From Rhizobium sp. Leaf453 (GTDB taxonomy: Bacteria; Pseudomonadota; Alphaproteobacteria; Rhizobiales; Rhizobiaceae), in NCBI RefSeq assembly GCF_001425605.1, contig NZ_LMRG01000027.1, positions 300,321-364,320 of the forward strand: a DNA stretch of 64,000 nt, read 5' to 3'. Positions within the stretch are counted from its first letter, which is position 1. Every line of letters begins with the position of its first letter. Below the pieces are notes generated by a model. It saw nothing but the letters and a program-made list of their open reading frames with translations, was not told the origin of the DNA and ran no database searches. Both the position numbers and the translations under genes were made by a program. Below, piece after piece: positions 18,143 through 27,106 of the stretch.

Positions 18143-18377
18143 GTTTCGCGCGCATATGCTGAAGGAAGCTGTCGAAATCGAATTCGATTGGCTCGCCCGA
18201 TTCCTCGCCCTCGATCAGCGCCGCTTTCAGCACCTCAAGCTTTGCATCGTCCTCGCGCAACAGGCGCAGGCCAGCCTCCACAACATCATTTGCCGAGGCA
18301 TAATTGCCGTCGCGAACCTGTCGATCGACAAAATCGCCGAGTTCATCATTCAAGGTAATCTGCGCGCTTTTTGCCAT
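18129..18377 (-). CDS. ParD-type antitoxin (second pair)
   Basis: 82 residues. The N-terminal ribbon-helix-helix, [39 protein letters not shown], is a clear ParD/CC2985-type DNA-binding domain; the acidic tail ([20 protein letters not shown]) would bind the toxin. I chose the ATG at 18377, preceded by GGGAA at 6 bp; an upstream GTG at 18398 is less likely. It differs in sequence from the first ParD (10592), so the two pairs look independently acquired rather than duplicated. Confidence 0.9.
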   Translation of the reverse strand: MAKSAQITLNDELGDFVDRQVRDGNYASANDVVEAGLRLLREDDAKLEVLKAALIEGEESGEPIEFDFDSFLQHMRAKHAPT

Positions 18378-18459
18378 GGAAATTCCCGCTGTCACCAAGG
18401 CTGCAATCTAGCACGGGCTGTGATATCGAGACAAGAATTCCAAACCTTGAGAGCCCCCG

Positions 18460-19101
18460 ATGGATTTCCTGCCCAGCCTGCCGACCCTTCTTGCCTTTAC
18501 CGCGGCGACCCTGCTTCTGGCGGCGACGCCGGGGCCGGACATGACCTTGTCGATCAGCCGGGCGCTTTCGCAGGGCAAGGCGGCCGCCTTCTTCATCGTT
18601 GTCGGCACCAGCCTCGGCTGCGTGGTTCATACGCTGCTGGTCGCCTTCGGCATTTCGGCTCTGATCACCGCCTCGCCCACGGCCTTCATGATCCTCAAGA
18701 CCGGCGGTGCGGCCTATCTGTTCTGGCTGGCGGTGCAGGCGATCCGCTACGGCTCGACGCTGACGGTGAAGAAGGTCGACGACACCGGCGCTTCCGCGCT
18801 TTCCAATATCTCGACCGGGCTCTGGGTCAACCTGCTCAATCCGAAGGTCATCATCTTCTTCATGACCTTCCTGCCGCAATTCGTCACCGCCAACGATCCG
18901 GCCGTCACGCAGAAGCTGCTGTTCCTCGGCTTTTTCTTCATCGTCGCGGCCATGCCGGTCAACATGCTGGTTATACTGACGGCCGACTGGCTGTCGGGCT
19001 GGCTGCAGCGCCGGAAGAGCGTGATGCGGGCGATCGACTATACCTTCGCCGGCGTCTTCTCGATCTTTGCGGTCAAGATCCTGTTCACGCACGCGCGCTG
19101 A
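18460..19101 (+). CDS. LysE/RhtB-family exporter (second)
   Basis: 213 residues, about six membrane segments. Signature AATPGPDMTLSISRALSQGKAAAF near the N-terminus and LWVNLLNPKVIIFFMTFLPQF mid-protein place it in the RhtB group, which exports homoserine, threonine and similar compounds. The substrate is unknown. It starts 82 bp from the divergent parD gene and ends 11 bp before the convergent DUF1287 gene. It is not a close copy of the LysE gene at 13414. Confidence 0.9.
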   Translation: MDFLPSLPTLLAFTAATLLLAATPGPDMTLSISRALSQGKAAAFFIVVGTSLGCVVHTLLVAFGISALITASPTAFMILKTGGAAYLFWLAVQAIRYGSTLTVKKVDDTGASALSNISTGLWVNLLNPKVIIFFMTFLPQFVTANDPAVTQKLLFLGFFFIVAAMPVNMLVILTADWLSGWLQRRKSVMRAIDYTFAGVFSIFAVKILFTHAR

Positions 19102-19112
19102 CCGTTTCAGCG

Positions 19113-19748
19113 TTACCTGGCCGCGCCGCGATAGCGGTAATGTCCGGTGACCGGGAAGGCGAAGAGGATATCCTCCATTTTCGCGCCCCAGCCGATATTG
19201 TGGATCAAGAGCGGCCGCGTTCCGTCGTCAGCCAAGACATCGCCGACGATGGCGATATGCGGCTTGTTGCCGGGCAACATCTGCGTGACGACGTCGCCGG
19301 GCAGATAGGCGAGCCCGTCGGTCCCAACAGGCTGTTCGGCGTTCTGGCGTTTGAAGAAGGTCTTGAGATTCGGCACGCGGCGGTGGTCGATATTGCTGTC
19401 TGTCGCTTTCAGACCCCAGTTTTTCGGATAGGCGCTGAAGGCGCGGCGCATGTCGGCGTTGATCAGCGCCTGCAGGTCGAGGTTCAGTCCGTCGCGATAG
19501 GCCCGCACGATCACATCGGTGCAGACACCCTTGACGCGCGGCACGTCGCCACACGGAAAGGCGATCTTCGTATAGGAGGGATCATAGACGAGCGTGACGC
19601 CAATCTGCGACCGCGCTGCCGTCACGAGCTTGGCGGCCCATTCCTCGACAGGTGCAGTGGTCCCGGCCTGCGGACGGCGCAGCGGCAGCAAAAGCCCCGC
19701 GGTGCCTGCACATAATCCGCCCAGCATCAGCATGCGCCGTGAAATCAT
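19113..19748 (-). CDS. DUF1287 exported protein
   Basis: 211 residues. A Tat-like or Sec signal (ISRRMLMLGGLCAGTAGLLLPL) is followed by the DUF1287 domain, recognised by RVKGVCTDVIVRAYRDGLNLDLQ with its candidate catalytic Cys, HRRVPNLKTFF, LPGDVV, and PHIAIV with a histidine, ending HNIGWGAKMEDILF. The Cys–His arrangement resembles the NlpC/P60-like cysteine peptidase fold, so a cell-wall-related function is possible, but none is established. Single gene on the minus strand. Confidence 0.85.
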   Translation of the reverse strand: MISRRMLMLGGLCAGTAGLLLPLRRPQAGTTAPVEEWAAKLVTAARSQIGVTLVYDPSYTKIAFPCGDVPRVKGVCTDVIVRAYRDGLNLDLQALINADMRRAFSAYPKNWGLKATDSNIDHRRVPNLKTFFKRQNAEQPVGTDGLAYLPGDVVTQMLPGNKPHIAIVGDVLADDGTRPLLIHNIGWGAKMEDILFAFPVTGHYRYRGAAR

Positions 19749-19804
19749 CTCAGCCCCCCGATCGGCCCCTATGCTCGATGCCGATTGAGGCGAATTATCG
19801 ACGG

Positions 19805-20599
19805 TTACCCGATCAGCAGCGCGTCATCATCCAGCGTCTGGCCGCGAATGCGGCGGAACATGGCGATGAGGTCTTCGACCTGCAGCGTCTTGCGGCTGTC
19901 TCCGGAGACATCGAGCACCACTTCACCGGCATGCAGCATGATGGTGCGGTGGCCGAAATCCAGCGCCTGGCGCATCGAATGGGTGACCATCAGCGCCGTC
20001 AGCTTGCGGTCGAAAACGATCTTCTGCGTCAGGTTCATGATGAACTCGGCCATGCCGGGGTCGAGTGCCGCCGTATGCTCGTCCAGCAGCAGGACTTCGG
20101 AGCCGGCGAGTGTCGCCATGACCAGTGATACCGCCTGCCGCTGCCCGCCGGACAAAAGGTCCATGCGGTCCTTCATGCGGTTTTCAAGGCCGAGATTGAG
20201 TTCGGCGATGCGTTCGCGAAAATGCTCGCGGCGTTTGGGGCCAAGCGCGGGCGTCAGGCCACGGCTTTCGCCGCGACGGGCGGCGAGCGCCAGATTTTCC
20301 TCGATCGACAGGGCGCCGCAGCTTCCGGCCAGCGGGTCCTGAAACACGCGGGCAACGAGGCCGGCTCGGGCAGCGGTGCCCTTGCGGGTGACGTCGGTGC
20401 TGCCGATCGTGACGGTGCCGGCCGTTGGGATGACATCGCCGGCGAGAACGCCGAGCACGGTGGATTTGCCGGCGCCGTTGGAGCCGATGACGGTCACGAA
20501 CGTGCCTTCCTCGATGGTCAGGTTGATGCCGTTCAGCGCCTGCTTCTGCAGCGGCGTTCCCTTGCCGAAGATGACCTGGATGTTGTCGAGCTTGATCAT
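19805..20599 (-). CDS. ABC importer ATP-binding subunit (partner of ABC_sub_bind protein)
   Basis: 264 residues. Walker A GSNGAGKST, signature LSGGQRQAVSL, and Walker B VLLLDEHTAALDP are intact. Its start overlaps the permease stop by 4 bp (ATGA). Together with the permease and the ABC_sub_bind (PF04392) binding protein upstream it forms a small-molecule importer. Related systems in Gram-positive bacteria (TrpXYZ) are linked to aromatic amino acids; here the substrate is unknown. Confidence 0.9.
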   Translation of the reverse strand: MIKLDNIQVIFGKGTPLQKQALNGINLTIEEGTFVTVIGSNGAGKSTVLGVLAGDVIPTAGTVTIGSTDVTRKGTAARAGLVARVFQDPLAGSCGALSIEENLALAARRGESRGLTPALGPKRREHFRERIAELNLGLENRMKDRMDLLSGGQRQAVSLVMATLAGSEVLLLDEHTAALDPGMAEFIMNLTQKIVFDRKLTALMVTHSMRQALDFGHRTIMLHAGEVVLDVSGDSRKTLQVEDLIAMFRRIRGQTLDDDALLIG

Positions 20600-21474
20600 G
20601 CGGCACCTCCGCGGCGCAGGCGGGGAAGAACGAGGGCAACCGTGACCAGCACGGCGGTGACCAGGTTGAGGTCGGAGGCCTGCAGGCCGAGCATGTCGGT
20701 CGAGAGCGCCAGCTGGATGGCGATGCGGTAGAGGATCGAGCCGAGCACGCAGCCGATCAGCGCGATCAGGATGCCGCGGCTGCCGAGCAGCGTTTCGCCG
20801 ATGATCACGGCGGCCAGGCCGACGACGATGGTCCCGACGCCAGACGTCACATCGGCAAAGCCGTTGGTCTGGGCAAACAGCGCGCCGCCAAGCGCCACGA
20901 GCGCGTTCGAGATCGCCATGCCGAGATAGATCTGGCGGTTGGTATCGACACCCTGCGCCCGGGCCATCCGCGCATTGGCGCCGGTCGCGCGCATGGCAAG
21001 GCCGGCATCGCTCTCCAAGAAACGCCAGACGGCGATGACGGCGATGATCGCGAGGATGCCGACGAACAGCGGCCGGACATAGAAGTCACGCAGGCCCAGG
21101 CCATAGAAGGGCGACAGCATCGTGTCGGCATTGATCAGCGCCACGTTCGGCTTGCCCATGACGCGCAGGTTCACGGAAAACAACGCGATCATCGTCAGGA
21201 TCGAGGCGAGAAGATTGAGGATGCGGAAGCGGACATTGAGGATCGCCGTGACGATACCGGCGGCAGCTCCTGCAACCATCGCAACGCCAGAGGCAAGCCA
21301 CGGATTGACGCCGGCAATGATCAGCACGGCAGCGACGGCGGCGCCCAGCGGAAACGAGCCATCGACCGTGAGGTCAGGGAAGTCGAGCACGCGGAAGGCG
21401 AGGAACACGCCGATGGCCACGAAGGCATAGACGAGCCCCAGTTCCACCGCTCCCCAGAAGGCAATTTGGCTCAC
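20596..21474 (-). CDS. ABC importer permease (partner of ABC_sub_bind protein)
   Basis: 292 residues with about eight to nine hydrophobic segments, of the BPD_transp_2/LivH-like class that pairs with ABC_sub_bind proteins (GLVYAFVAIGVFLAFRVLDFPDLTVDGSFPLG). It lies in the inner membrane. It overlaps the ATPase gene by 4 bp and is separated from the binding-protein gene by 255 bp that contain a palindromic repeat. Confidence 0.9.
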   Translation of the reverse strand: MSQIAFWGAVELGLVYAFVAIGVFLAFRVLDFPDLTVDGSFPLGAAVAAVLIIAGVNPWLASGVAMVAGAAAGIVTAILNVRFRILNLLASILTMIALFSVNLRVMGKPNVALINADTMLSPFYGLGLRDFYVRPLFVGILAIIAVIAVWRFLESDAGLAMRATGANARMARAQGVDTNRQIYLGMAISNALVALGGALFAQTNGFADVTSGVGTIVVGLAAVIIGETLLGSRGILIALIGCVLGSILYRIAIQLALSTDMLGLQASDLNLVTAVLVTVALVLPRLRRGGAA

Positions 21475-21594
21475 CGCCGTGATCCTTTCATTCAGTCACC
21501 GCCCCGCAGGACGCTGTTACCAGATAACACGAAAGCGCCCCCATCTTCGACCGGGGCGCTTGTTGGATGTATATATCGAAAGTCCCCTCCCCAA

Positions 21595-21720
21595 CCCCTC
21601 CCCACAAGGGGGAGGGGCTTAACCCAGCCGCACCGCCACACAAAATTGTCACCGTGCTCGAGGTGTCGCTGAGACGTGGGACAGTGCGGCAGTCTAGTCC
21701 CTCCCCCTTGTGGGGAGGGG
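21595..21720. repeat. Intergenic palindromic element within the ABC operon
   Basis: Two perfect 22-bp inverted arms (21595–21616 and 21699–21720), each itself partly palindromic (CCCC-T-CCCC … GGGGG-A-GGG), around an 82-bp centre. Elements with this end sequence recur at 39.3 kb in this window and are common between rhizobial genes. It separates the binding-protein gene from the permease gene and could trim or terminate the transcript. Confidence 0.85.
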
Positions 21721-21729
21721 TTTAAAACC

Positions 21730-22683
21730 TTACTCAATCACCCGCGTTGCGCGGCCGAGGACGCTTTCCGGGAAGGTGACGCCCATCTTGGTGGCGGCGC
21801 CCTTGTTGATGACGAGGTCGGTGCCGGCGGCGACCTTCACGGCGATGTCGCCGGGGTTTTCGCCCTTCAGGATGCGCACGACCACGTCGCCCGTCTGCTT
21901 GCCGACATCGTGATAGTTGAAGCCGAGAGCGGCAACGGCGCCGCGTGCGACGGAATCGGTGTCGGCAGTGAAGAGCGGCAGCTTGGCCTCCTCGGCAACG
22001 GCGACAGCGCCTTCCAGCGCCGAAATGATCGTGTTGTCGGTCGGAATGTAGATGACGTCGGCGCGGCCGACGAGGGCGCGGGCAGCCCCTTGGACTTCAG
22101 CCGACTTGGTGGCGGCGGATTCGACAACGGTCAGACCGGCCTTTTCTGCTTCGGCCTTGAGAACAGCGAGCAGCGAGACCGAATTGGCTTCACCGGAATT
22201 GTAGAGATAGCCGATCGACTTCACGTTCGGCAGGATTTCCTTGATCAGCGCGACATGCTCGGCAACCGGAGACAGGTCGGAAAGGCCGGTGACGTTGCCG
22301 CCCGGCTTGTCCATGTCCTTGACCAGCTGCGCGCCGAGCGGATCGGACACGGCGGTGAAGACCACCGGGATATCGCGCGTCGAGGAAACGACAGCCTGCG
22401 CAGAGGGGGTGGAGATCGGAACGATCACGCTCGGCGCTTCGCCAGCGAACTGGCGGGCGATCTGCGCTGCGGTCGCCGGGTTGCCCTGCGCCGATTCGTA
22501 GAGGAAGGTCAGGTTCTCGCCTTCCTTGTAGCCGGCGGCGGCCAGCGCTTCCTTGACACCGTCACGCACGGCATCGAGCGCCGGATGTTCGACGATCGCG
22601 GTCACAGCGACGGTAACGTCATCTGCCCGCGCGGGCATGGAAAGAGCAACGGTTGCCGCCAAAGCGAGCAGAATGGAACGCAT
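21730..22683 (-). CDS. ABC transporter substrate-binding protein (ABC_sub_bind, TrpX-like)
   Basis: 317 residues. The signal peptide MRSILLALAATVALSMPARA is followed by the ABC_sub_bind fold: VTAIVEHPALDAVRDGVKEAL, IPVVFTAVSDPLGAQLV, LPNVKSIGYLYNSGEANS and VIYIPTDNTIISAL. These periplasmic proteins deliver small ligands to the permease–ATPase pair encoded just downstream. The ATG at 22683 has GGAGG 5 bp upstream. It is the first gene of the minus-strand operon ending at 19805. The ligand is unknown. Confidence 0.9.
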   Translation of the reverse strand: MRSILLALAATVALSMPARADDVTVAVTAIVEHPALDAVRDGVKEALAAAGYKEGENLTFLYESAQGNPATAAQIARQFAGEAPSVIVPISTPSAQAVVSSTRDIPVVFTAVSDPLGAQLVKDMDKPGGNVTGLSDLSPVAEHVALIKEILPNVKSIGYLYNSGEANSVSLLAVLKAEAEKAGLTVVESAATKSAEVQGAARALVGRADVIYIPTDNTIISALEGAVAVAEEAKLPLFTADTDSVARGAVAALGFNYHDVGKQTGDVVVRILKGENPGDIAVKVAAGTDLVINKGAATKMGVTFPESVLGRATRVIE

Positions 22684-22776
22684 GGTGTCCTCCAAAGACT
22701 GATTTTTGGGCAGTCTTAGGAAGGCGGAACCATTAAATCAATCGAATTGCAGTCGGCAATCCATCAAAAATGCTGA

Positions 22777-24009
22777 TCAATCCTCGCCGTGATTGGCGAT
22801 CATCATCGCTTCGAAGGCCATGCGGTCGACCTTGCGCATGCGCTCGGATTCCGACTTCAGCTGGCCGCAGGCGGCGAGGATGTCGCGGCCGCGCGGCGTG
22901 CGGATCGGCGAGGCATAGCCGGCCGCATTGATGAAATCGGCGAACTTCTCGATGTGTTCCCAGGAGGAACACTGGTAGTTCGTGCCGGGCCAGGGATTGA
23001 ACGGGATCAGGTTGATCTTGGCCGGAATGCCCTTCAGGAGGCGCACCAGTTCCTTGGCGTCTTCCAGCGTGTCGTTGACGCCTTCGAGCATCACATATTC
23101 GAAGGTGATGCGGCGGGCGTTGGAGAGGCCGGGATATTTGCGGCAGGCGTCGAGCAATTCCTTCAGCGGGTATTTCTTGTTGATCGGCACCAGCATGTCG
23201 CGCAGGTCGTCGCGGACTGCATGCAGCGAGATCGCCAGCATGACGCCGATTTCCTCGCCGGTGCGCAGGATTTCCGGAACGATGCCGGAGGTCGATAGCG
23301 TGACCCGGCGACGCGACAGCGAAAGGCCGTCGCCATCCGTGGCGATCAAGAGCGCCGTCTTGACGTTGTCGAAATTGTAGAGCGGTTCGCCCATGCCCAT
23401 CATGACGATGTTGGAGACCTTGCGCCCATCGGCGGGCACGATGGCGCCGGCCGGCGTGTCGCGGTCCGGGAAATCGCCCAGCCGGTCGCGGGCGAGCAGC
23501 AGCTGCGACAGAATTTCTTCGGCCGTCAGGTTGCGCACCAGCTTCTGCGTGCCGGTATGACAGAAGGAACAGGTGAGCGTGCAGCCGACCTGGCTGGAGA
23601 TGCACAGTGTGCCGCGTCCTTCCTCGGGAATATAGACGGTCTCGATCTCGACGGGACGGCCGGCGCCGCGCGCCGGAAAGCGCAGGAGCCACTTGCGTGT
23701 GCCGTCGGTGGAGATCTGCTCATCGACGATTTCCGGCCGCGCGATGGTGAAATGCACCTTCATCAGTTCGCGCATGTCTTTCGACACATTGGTCATGTGG
23801 TCGAAATCGGATACGCCGCGCACGTAGAGCCAGTGCCAGAGCTGGCTCACCCGCATCTTGACCTGCTTGGGCGGCACGCCGATCTCGGCCAGCGCCTTGC
23901 CCATGTCCTCGCGCGACAGGCCGATCAGCGACGGCTTTTCAGCGGCCATGCCGGGGCGGACGGGCGCCTTGACCGGGCGGTCCAGATTGAGTGCTTCAGT
24001 CGCGGCCAT
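22777..24009 (-). CDS. rlmN: Dual-specificity 23S rRNA A2503 / tRNA A37 C2-methyltransferase
   Basis: 410 residues. RlmN is a radical-SAM enzyme that methylates C2 of adenosine 2503 in 23S rRNA (and A37 in some tRNAs). The cluster motif [11 protein letters not shown] near residue 155, [17 protein letters not shown], and a C-terminal catalytic cysteine in ILAACGQL are present. The start is uncertain: ATGs at 24024 and 24018 are also in frame; I chose 24009 because GGGA lies about 10 bp upstream and the family N-terminus fits. Single gene. Confidence 0.93.
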   Translation of the reverse strand: MAATEALNLDRPVKAPVRPGMAAEKPSLIGLSREDMGKALAEIGVPPKQVKMRVSQLWHWLYVRGVSDFDHMTNVSKDMRELMKVHFTIARPEIVDEQISTDGTRKWLLRFPARGAGRPVEIETVYIPEEGRGTLCISSQVGCTLTCSFCHTGTQKLVRNLTAEEILSQLLLARDRLGDFPDRDTPAGAIVPADGRKVSNIVMMGMGEPLYNFDNVKTALLIATDGDGLSLSRRRVTLSTSGIVPEILRTGEEIGVMLAISLHAVRDDLRDMLVPINKKYPLKELLDACRKYPGLSNARRITFEYVMLEGVNDTLEDAKELVRLLKGIPAKINLIPFNPWPGTNYQCSSWEHIEKFADFINAAGYASPIRTPRGRDILAACGQLKSESERMRKVDRMAFEAMMIANHGED

Positions 24010-24228
24010 TCTCGCCATTCCCATATTCGAGATACGCACGGTTCCGTTCAAGCGCCTGTGCCTGCCGACGATGCGTAAAATGCTGAGATCAGAGTTCGTT
24101 TGCCGCGCAAGGGGATCATCGAACAATCCACGCGGTCATCGTTGTCGCGGCCTTTAGCATGGTTTTTGCCCTGCGTCACCCTCCGGCGGGTCAGGGCAGG
24201 CTTGCAAAAAGACAAAGCGTTAACGCCA

Positions 24229-24251
24229 AAAGGCCGGACGAGCCGGCCTTT
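24229..24251 (-). terminator. Terminator-like hairpin after ialB
   Basis: Perfect 9-bp stem AAAGGCCGG/CCGGCCTTT with a 5-nt loop, 28 bp after the ialB stop on the minus strand. The T tail is short. Confidence 0.65.
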
Positions 24252-24278
24252 CGAAATCATCAATGAAGCCGAGAGAGC

Positions 24279-24782
24279 TTACTTGCAGTTCTCGATCTGC
24301 TTCAGCGCTGCCGAAATGCCCGACAGCGAGTAGGAATAGGCCGTCGGCGTGCCCTTGCGCGACTTGGCGGCGACCGACATTGCCTTGCCGTTCTTCATCG
24401 CGGCGACGAGAGCCGGCTCTTCGGCAGCATTTTCCACCCAGGCGGAATTGCCCTTGGTGAACATGACGAAATCCTTGGCGTCGATGGTGACGGTCACCTT
24501 GGAGTTTTCCTGCAGCGCATAGCCCATCATCGCCTGCGGTTCATAGGAGATGTTCTGGCCCGGGCGCTGCGACACGAGGAAGAAGATGTCGCCGTGATCG
24601 ACATTGGCCGGGCTCTTTTCCTTCGGTACCGAGAGGACGTAGCAGACCTTGCCGGCGCCTGCCTGGTAGGAATAGGCACCCCAGGCGTTGAACTGCTGGA
24701 TGCGGGTCGGAGATTGCGCCGAAGCGACACCGGCAGTTGCGAGCATGAGTGCGATTGCGATGGTGAATTTTCTTAACTGCAT
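24279..24782 (-). CDS. Invasion-associated locus B (IalB) family protein
   Basis: 167 residues. Signal peptide MQLRKFTIAIALMLATAGVASA, then the IalB domain: WGAYSYQAGAGKVCYVLSVPKEK, IFFLVSQRPGQNISYEPQ, and a C-terminal cysteine in QIENCK that may pair with the first. IalB family proteins are periplasmic or envelope proteins known from Bartonella erythrocyte invasion and conserved in free-living rhizobia, where their role is unclear. The ATG at 24782 has AGGA nearby; the open frame extends further without support. Confidence 0.9.
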   Translation of the reverse strand: MQLRKFTIAIALMLATAGVASAQSPTRIQQFNAWGAYSYQAGAGKVCYVLSVPKEKSPANVDHGDIFFLVSQRPGQNISYEPQAMMGYALQENSKVTVTIDAKDFVMFTKGNSAWVENAAEEPALVAAMKNGKAMSVAAKSRKGTPTAYSYSLSGISAALKQIENCK

Positions 24783-25210
24783 CTTGTCCTGCCGGTTTCT
24801 TGAGCGCCAAAGCCCGCGGCATGTGCCGGGCAACGCATGGTCACGATTTGATTCATTTTGACTTAATTCAGGTTACCAAACCGTCAACATTCCTGAATTT
24901 GACTGAGCACCGCTTTAATACGGAACACATTACGACGCAAACACTGCCCTGGTTTCAGACTTGCGAGCAAGAACCTGAAGGTGAACCTGTTCGAATTCGA
25001 AACTGAACGAAAACCCCTAAGTGGTCCCGCAAGAAACCGCTGGTATGCCTTGTCGAACTGCTCGATTGATGAGCATTTGCCCAATTCATCAAAACGTGCT
25101 CGATATTCGTTTATGTCACAAAGAATCAGGCAAGAGTTTGACCTTTGACAAGAGCGCTGTACCTGTTGTGAAATAGCGTGAAATTGGACTGGGAGGCCAT
25201 CAAGAGCGGA
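24783..25210. other. Intergenic region between divergent ialB and ECF sigma gene
   Basis: About 430 bp, more AT-rich than its neighbours. It must hold both promoters. TTGACA at 25145–25150 is a consensus -35 hexamer on the plus strand but lacks a good -10. A GGAAC at 24922–24926 is not followed by CGTT at the right distance, so it is not a general-stress (EcfG) promoter. No gene seen. Confidence 0.5.
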
Positions 25211-25783
25211 ATGGATGTTGATGCGAGACAGCATTTCGCAGACCTCGCCGCGGCCGTCGCAAAGAATCGTGACAAGGCAGCTTTCGCTGAACTCTTCGAT
25301 TTCTTTGCTCCCCGGCTGAAATCCTTTCTCATGCGCCAGAATGCCGGTGCGACCGAGGCCGAGGAATTGGTCCAGGAGGTCATGGTCATCCTGTGGCAGA
25401 AGGCCCATCTCTACAGCCCGGAAAAATCCTCGCTCTCCACTTGGTTGTTCCGCATTGCCCGCAATCGCCGCATCGACGCGTCACGCAGGCGGCGTAATGA
25501 CGAACTCGACGCCAACGAACCACTGCTTCTCCCGACCGCCCCGCCAGCGCCTGATGATGTGCTGGAAAACGAGGATCGCGAGCAGATTGTCCGCGCGGCC
25601 CTGTCGACGCTGCCGGCGGAGCAGGTCACCCTGATCCGCATGGCCTTCTTTTTCGGCCAGTCGCATTCAGAGATTTCGGCGGCCACAGGATTGCCGCTCG
25701 GCACGGTCAAGTCGCGCATCCGCCTCGCCTTCGGCAAGCTGAAGACGCTGCTGGAAAAGAACGGAGTGGAAAGCGCTGGTTAG
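25211..25783 (+). CDS. ECF sigma factor (sigma-70 family), no adjacent anti-sigma
   Basis: 190 residues. Region 2 is clear (FDFFAPRLKSFLMRQNAGATEAEELVQEVMVILWQ … STWLFRIARNRRID) and so is region 4 (LSTLPAEQVTLIRMAFFFGQSHSEISAATGLPLGTVKSRIRLA). It resembles the RpoE/ChrR-regulated group of alphaproteobacterial ECF factors. Those usually have an anti-sigma gene directly downstream; here the next gene is a convergent DUF1232 gene overlapping by 4 bp, so any partner lies elsewhere. The frame could also start at a GTG at 25178; the ATG at 25211 has a GAGCGGA just upstream. Confidence 0.87.
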   Translation: MDVDARQHFADLAAAVAKNRDKAAFAELFDFFAPRLKSFLMRQNAGATEAEELVQEVMVILWQKAHLYSPEKSSLSTWLFRIARNRRIDASRRRRNDELDANEPLLLPTAPPAPDDVLENEDREQIVRAALSTLPAEQVTLIRMAFFFGQSHSEISAATGLPLGTVKSRIRLAFGKLKTLLEKNGVESAG

Positions 25784-26166
25784 CCCGTGCTTTCCGGGGC
25801 TTCGCCCTGCAGCGCCGCATCGGCCTTGACGTAATGGTCTTCCTTGATCTGGCCGCTGATCGCAGCAAAGGCCGCCGTCAGCACGGCGATATCGTCGGAA
25901 AAGCCAACCATGGCCAGCACGTCTGGAATGAAATCCAGTGGCAGGACGAAATAGGCGAGTGCGCCGAGCAGGATGCCGCGTGTGCGCATCGGCGTCGTCG
26001 GGTCCATGGCGCAGTAATAGGCAGCGACGAGGTCGCGGCTGAACGGCACCTGGCGCATGGCGCGCTTCAGTGTTGGCCAGAAGCGGCGCTGCACCTTGCG
26101 GGCCTTCGCCTCCTGCTCGCTCTCCTCGCCGGGCAGCAGAATTTCGCCGACCTTGACGTCATCCAT
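25780..26166 (-). CDS. YkvA/DUF1232 family membrane protein
   Basis: 128 residues. A short hydrophobic helix and the family motif YFVLPLDFIPDVLAMVGFSDDIAVL identify DUF1232. Function unknown. The start at 26166 (MDDVKVGEI) has GGGA upstream; an ATG seven codons earlier at 26187 is possible. The stop overlaps the convergent sigma-factor stop by 4 bp, so the two genes have no room for a terminator between them. Confidence 0.85.
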   Translation of the reverse strand: MDDVKVGEILLPGEESEQEAKARKVQRRFWPTLKRAMRQVPFSRDLVAAYYCAMDPTTPMRTRGILLGALAYFVLPLDFIPDVLAMVGFSDDIAVLTAAFAAISGQIKEDHYVKADAALQGEAPESTG

Positions 26167-26228
26167 CTTGTTTGTCCCGTCTCTCATGCAAAATCATATG
26201 GGGAGCGGTCGCCGTATTTCAAACAGTG

Positions 26229-26546
26229 CTATTTCAGATGATCGGGCATGCGCCCTGCCGCCGCATGGTCCATCTTTGCCGCCAGCTTGAAGTCCAGTTC
26301 GGTCAGGCCCTTGGAATCATGGGTGGTGAGCGTCACATCCACCTTGTTGTAGACGTTGAACCATTCCGGGTGATGATTGAGCTTTTCCGCCGAGAGCGCG
26401 CATTCCGTCATGAAACCGAAGGCATCGACGAATGTCTTGAAGCGGAAGGCCTTCCAGATCGACAGGCCATCGTCGGCCAGGACCCAGCCCTCCATCTTGT
26501 GAAGGTTTTCGCCAATCGTTTCCGGGCTCAGTTTTTCCTGTTTCAT
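26229..26546 (-). CDS. phhB: Pterin-4a-carbinolamine dehydratase
   Basis: 105 residues. It dehydrates 4a-hydroxytetrahydrobiopterin during recycling of the pterin cofactor of aromatic amino acid hydroxylases. The motif [16 protein letters not shown] with the catalytic histidines and the final [10 protein letters not shown] are those of the family. An AGGGAA site precedes the ATG. No phenylalanine hydroxylase gene is nearby. Single gene. Confidence 0.92.
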   Translation of the reverse strand: MKQEKLSPETIGENLHKMEGWVLADDGLSIWKAFRFKTFVDAFGFMTECALSAEKLNHHPEWFNVYNKVDVTLTTHDSKGLTELDFKLAAKMDHAAAGRMPDHLK

Positions 26547-26644
26547 GGTGTTCCCTCGCTATTTTGGCCGGTGCCGAGATTGCGGTTTCACAACGCGGCA
26601 GCGGCGGATAGGTTCAGGGTTCTTGTCTGAACCATCTGGATAGC

Positions 26645-27106
26645 ATGAAACCTGTCAGAATTCTGTTCGTCTGTCTCGGCAATATCTGCCGCTCGCCGCT
26701 TGCGGAAGGGATACTTCGATATCAGGCGCAAGATCGTCCGATCGAGGTCGATTCCGCCGGAACCGGCAGCTGGCATATCGGCGATCCGCCCGACCGGCGC
26801 TCCATAGCGGTCGCAAGACGTCACGGTATCGACATTGCCGGCCAGCGCGGCCGCAAGGTTCATGCCAACGATTTCGAGGATTTCGACCTGATTCTCGCCA
26901 TGGATAGTAGCAATCTCGCCAATCTCAAGGCTCTCGCGCCAGCCGGATCAGCCGGCAAGGCGCATTTGTTTCTCGACTTCACGCTCGGGCAGGACCGGGA
27001 TATTCCCGATCCCTATTACGAGGGGCCGGAGGGCTTTGAAACCGTCTACCACCTGCTGTCGGAGGGGTGCTCGTCGCTCATCGGCAGGCTGGAGCGGCTT
27101 TCGTAG
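26645..27106 (+). CDS. Low-molecular-weight protein tyrosine phosphatase
   Basis: 153 residues. The catalytic P-loop CLGNICRS (C-x5-R) is near residue 10 and the general acid loop DIPDPYY near residue 119. These cytoplasmic enzymes dephosphorylate protein tyrosines, often in exopolysaccharide control, but no capsule genes are adjacent. The 3' end overlaps the convergent thpR coding region by 61 bp. Confidence 0.93.
   Translation: MKPVRILFVCLGNICRSPLAEGILRYQAQDRPIEVDSAGTGSWHIGDPPDRRSIAVARRHGIDIAGQRGRKVHANDFEDFDLILAMDSSNLANLKALAPAGSAGKAHLFLDFTLGQDRDIPDPYYEGPEGFETVYHLLSEGCSSLIGRLERLS

Noticed and set aside
21570..21725. Insertion sequence or CRISPR repeat
   Set aside because: Only inverted G/C-rich arms; no transposase, target duplication or regularly spaced direct repeats.
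24922..24950. GGAAC as an EcfG general-stress promoter for the sigma gene
   Set aside because: No CGTT at 16–17 bp downstream.
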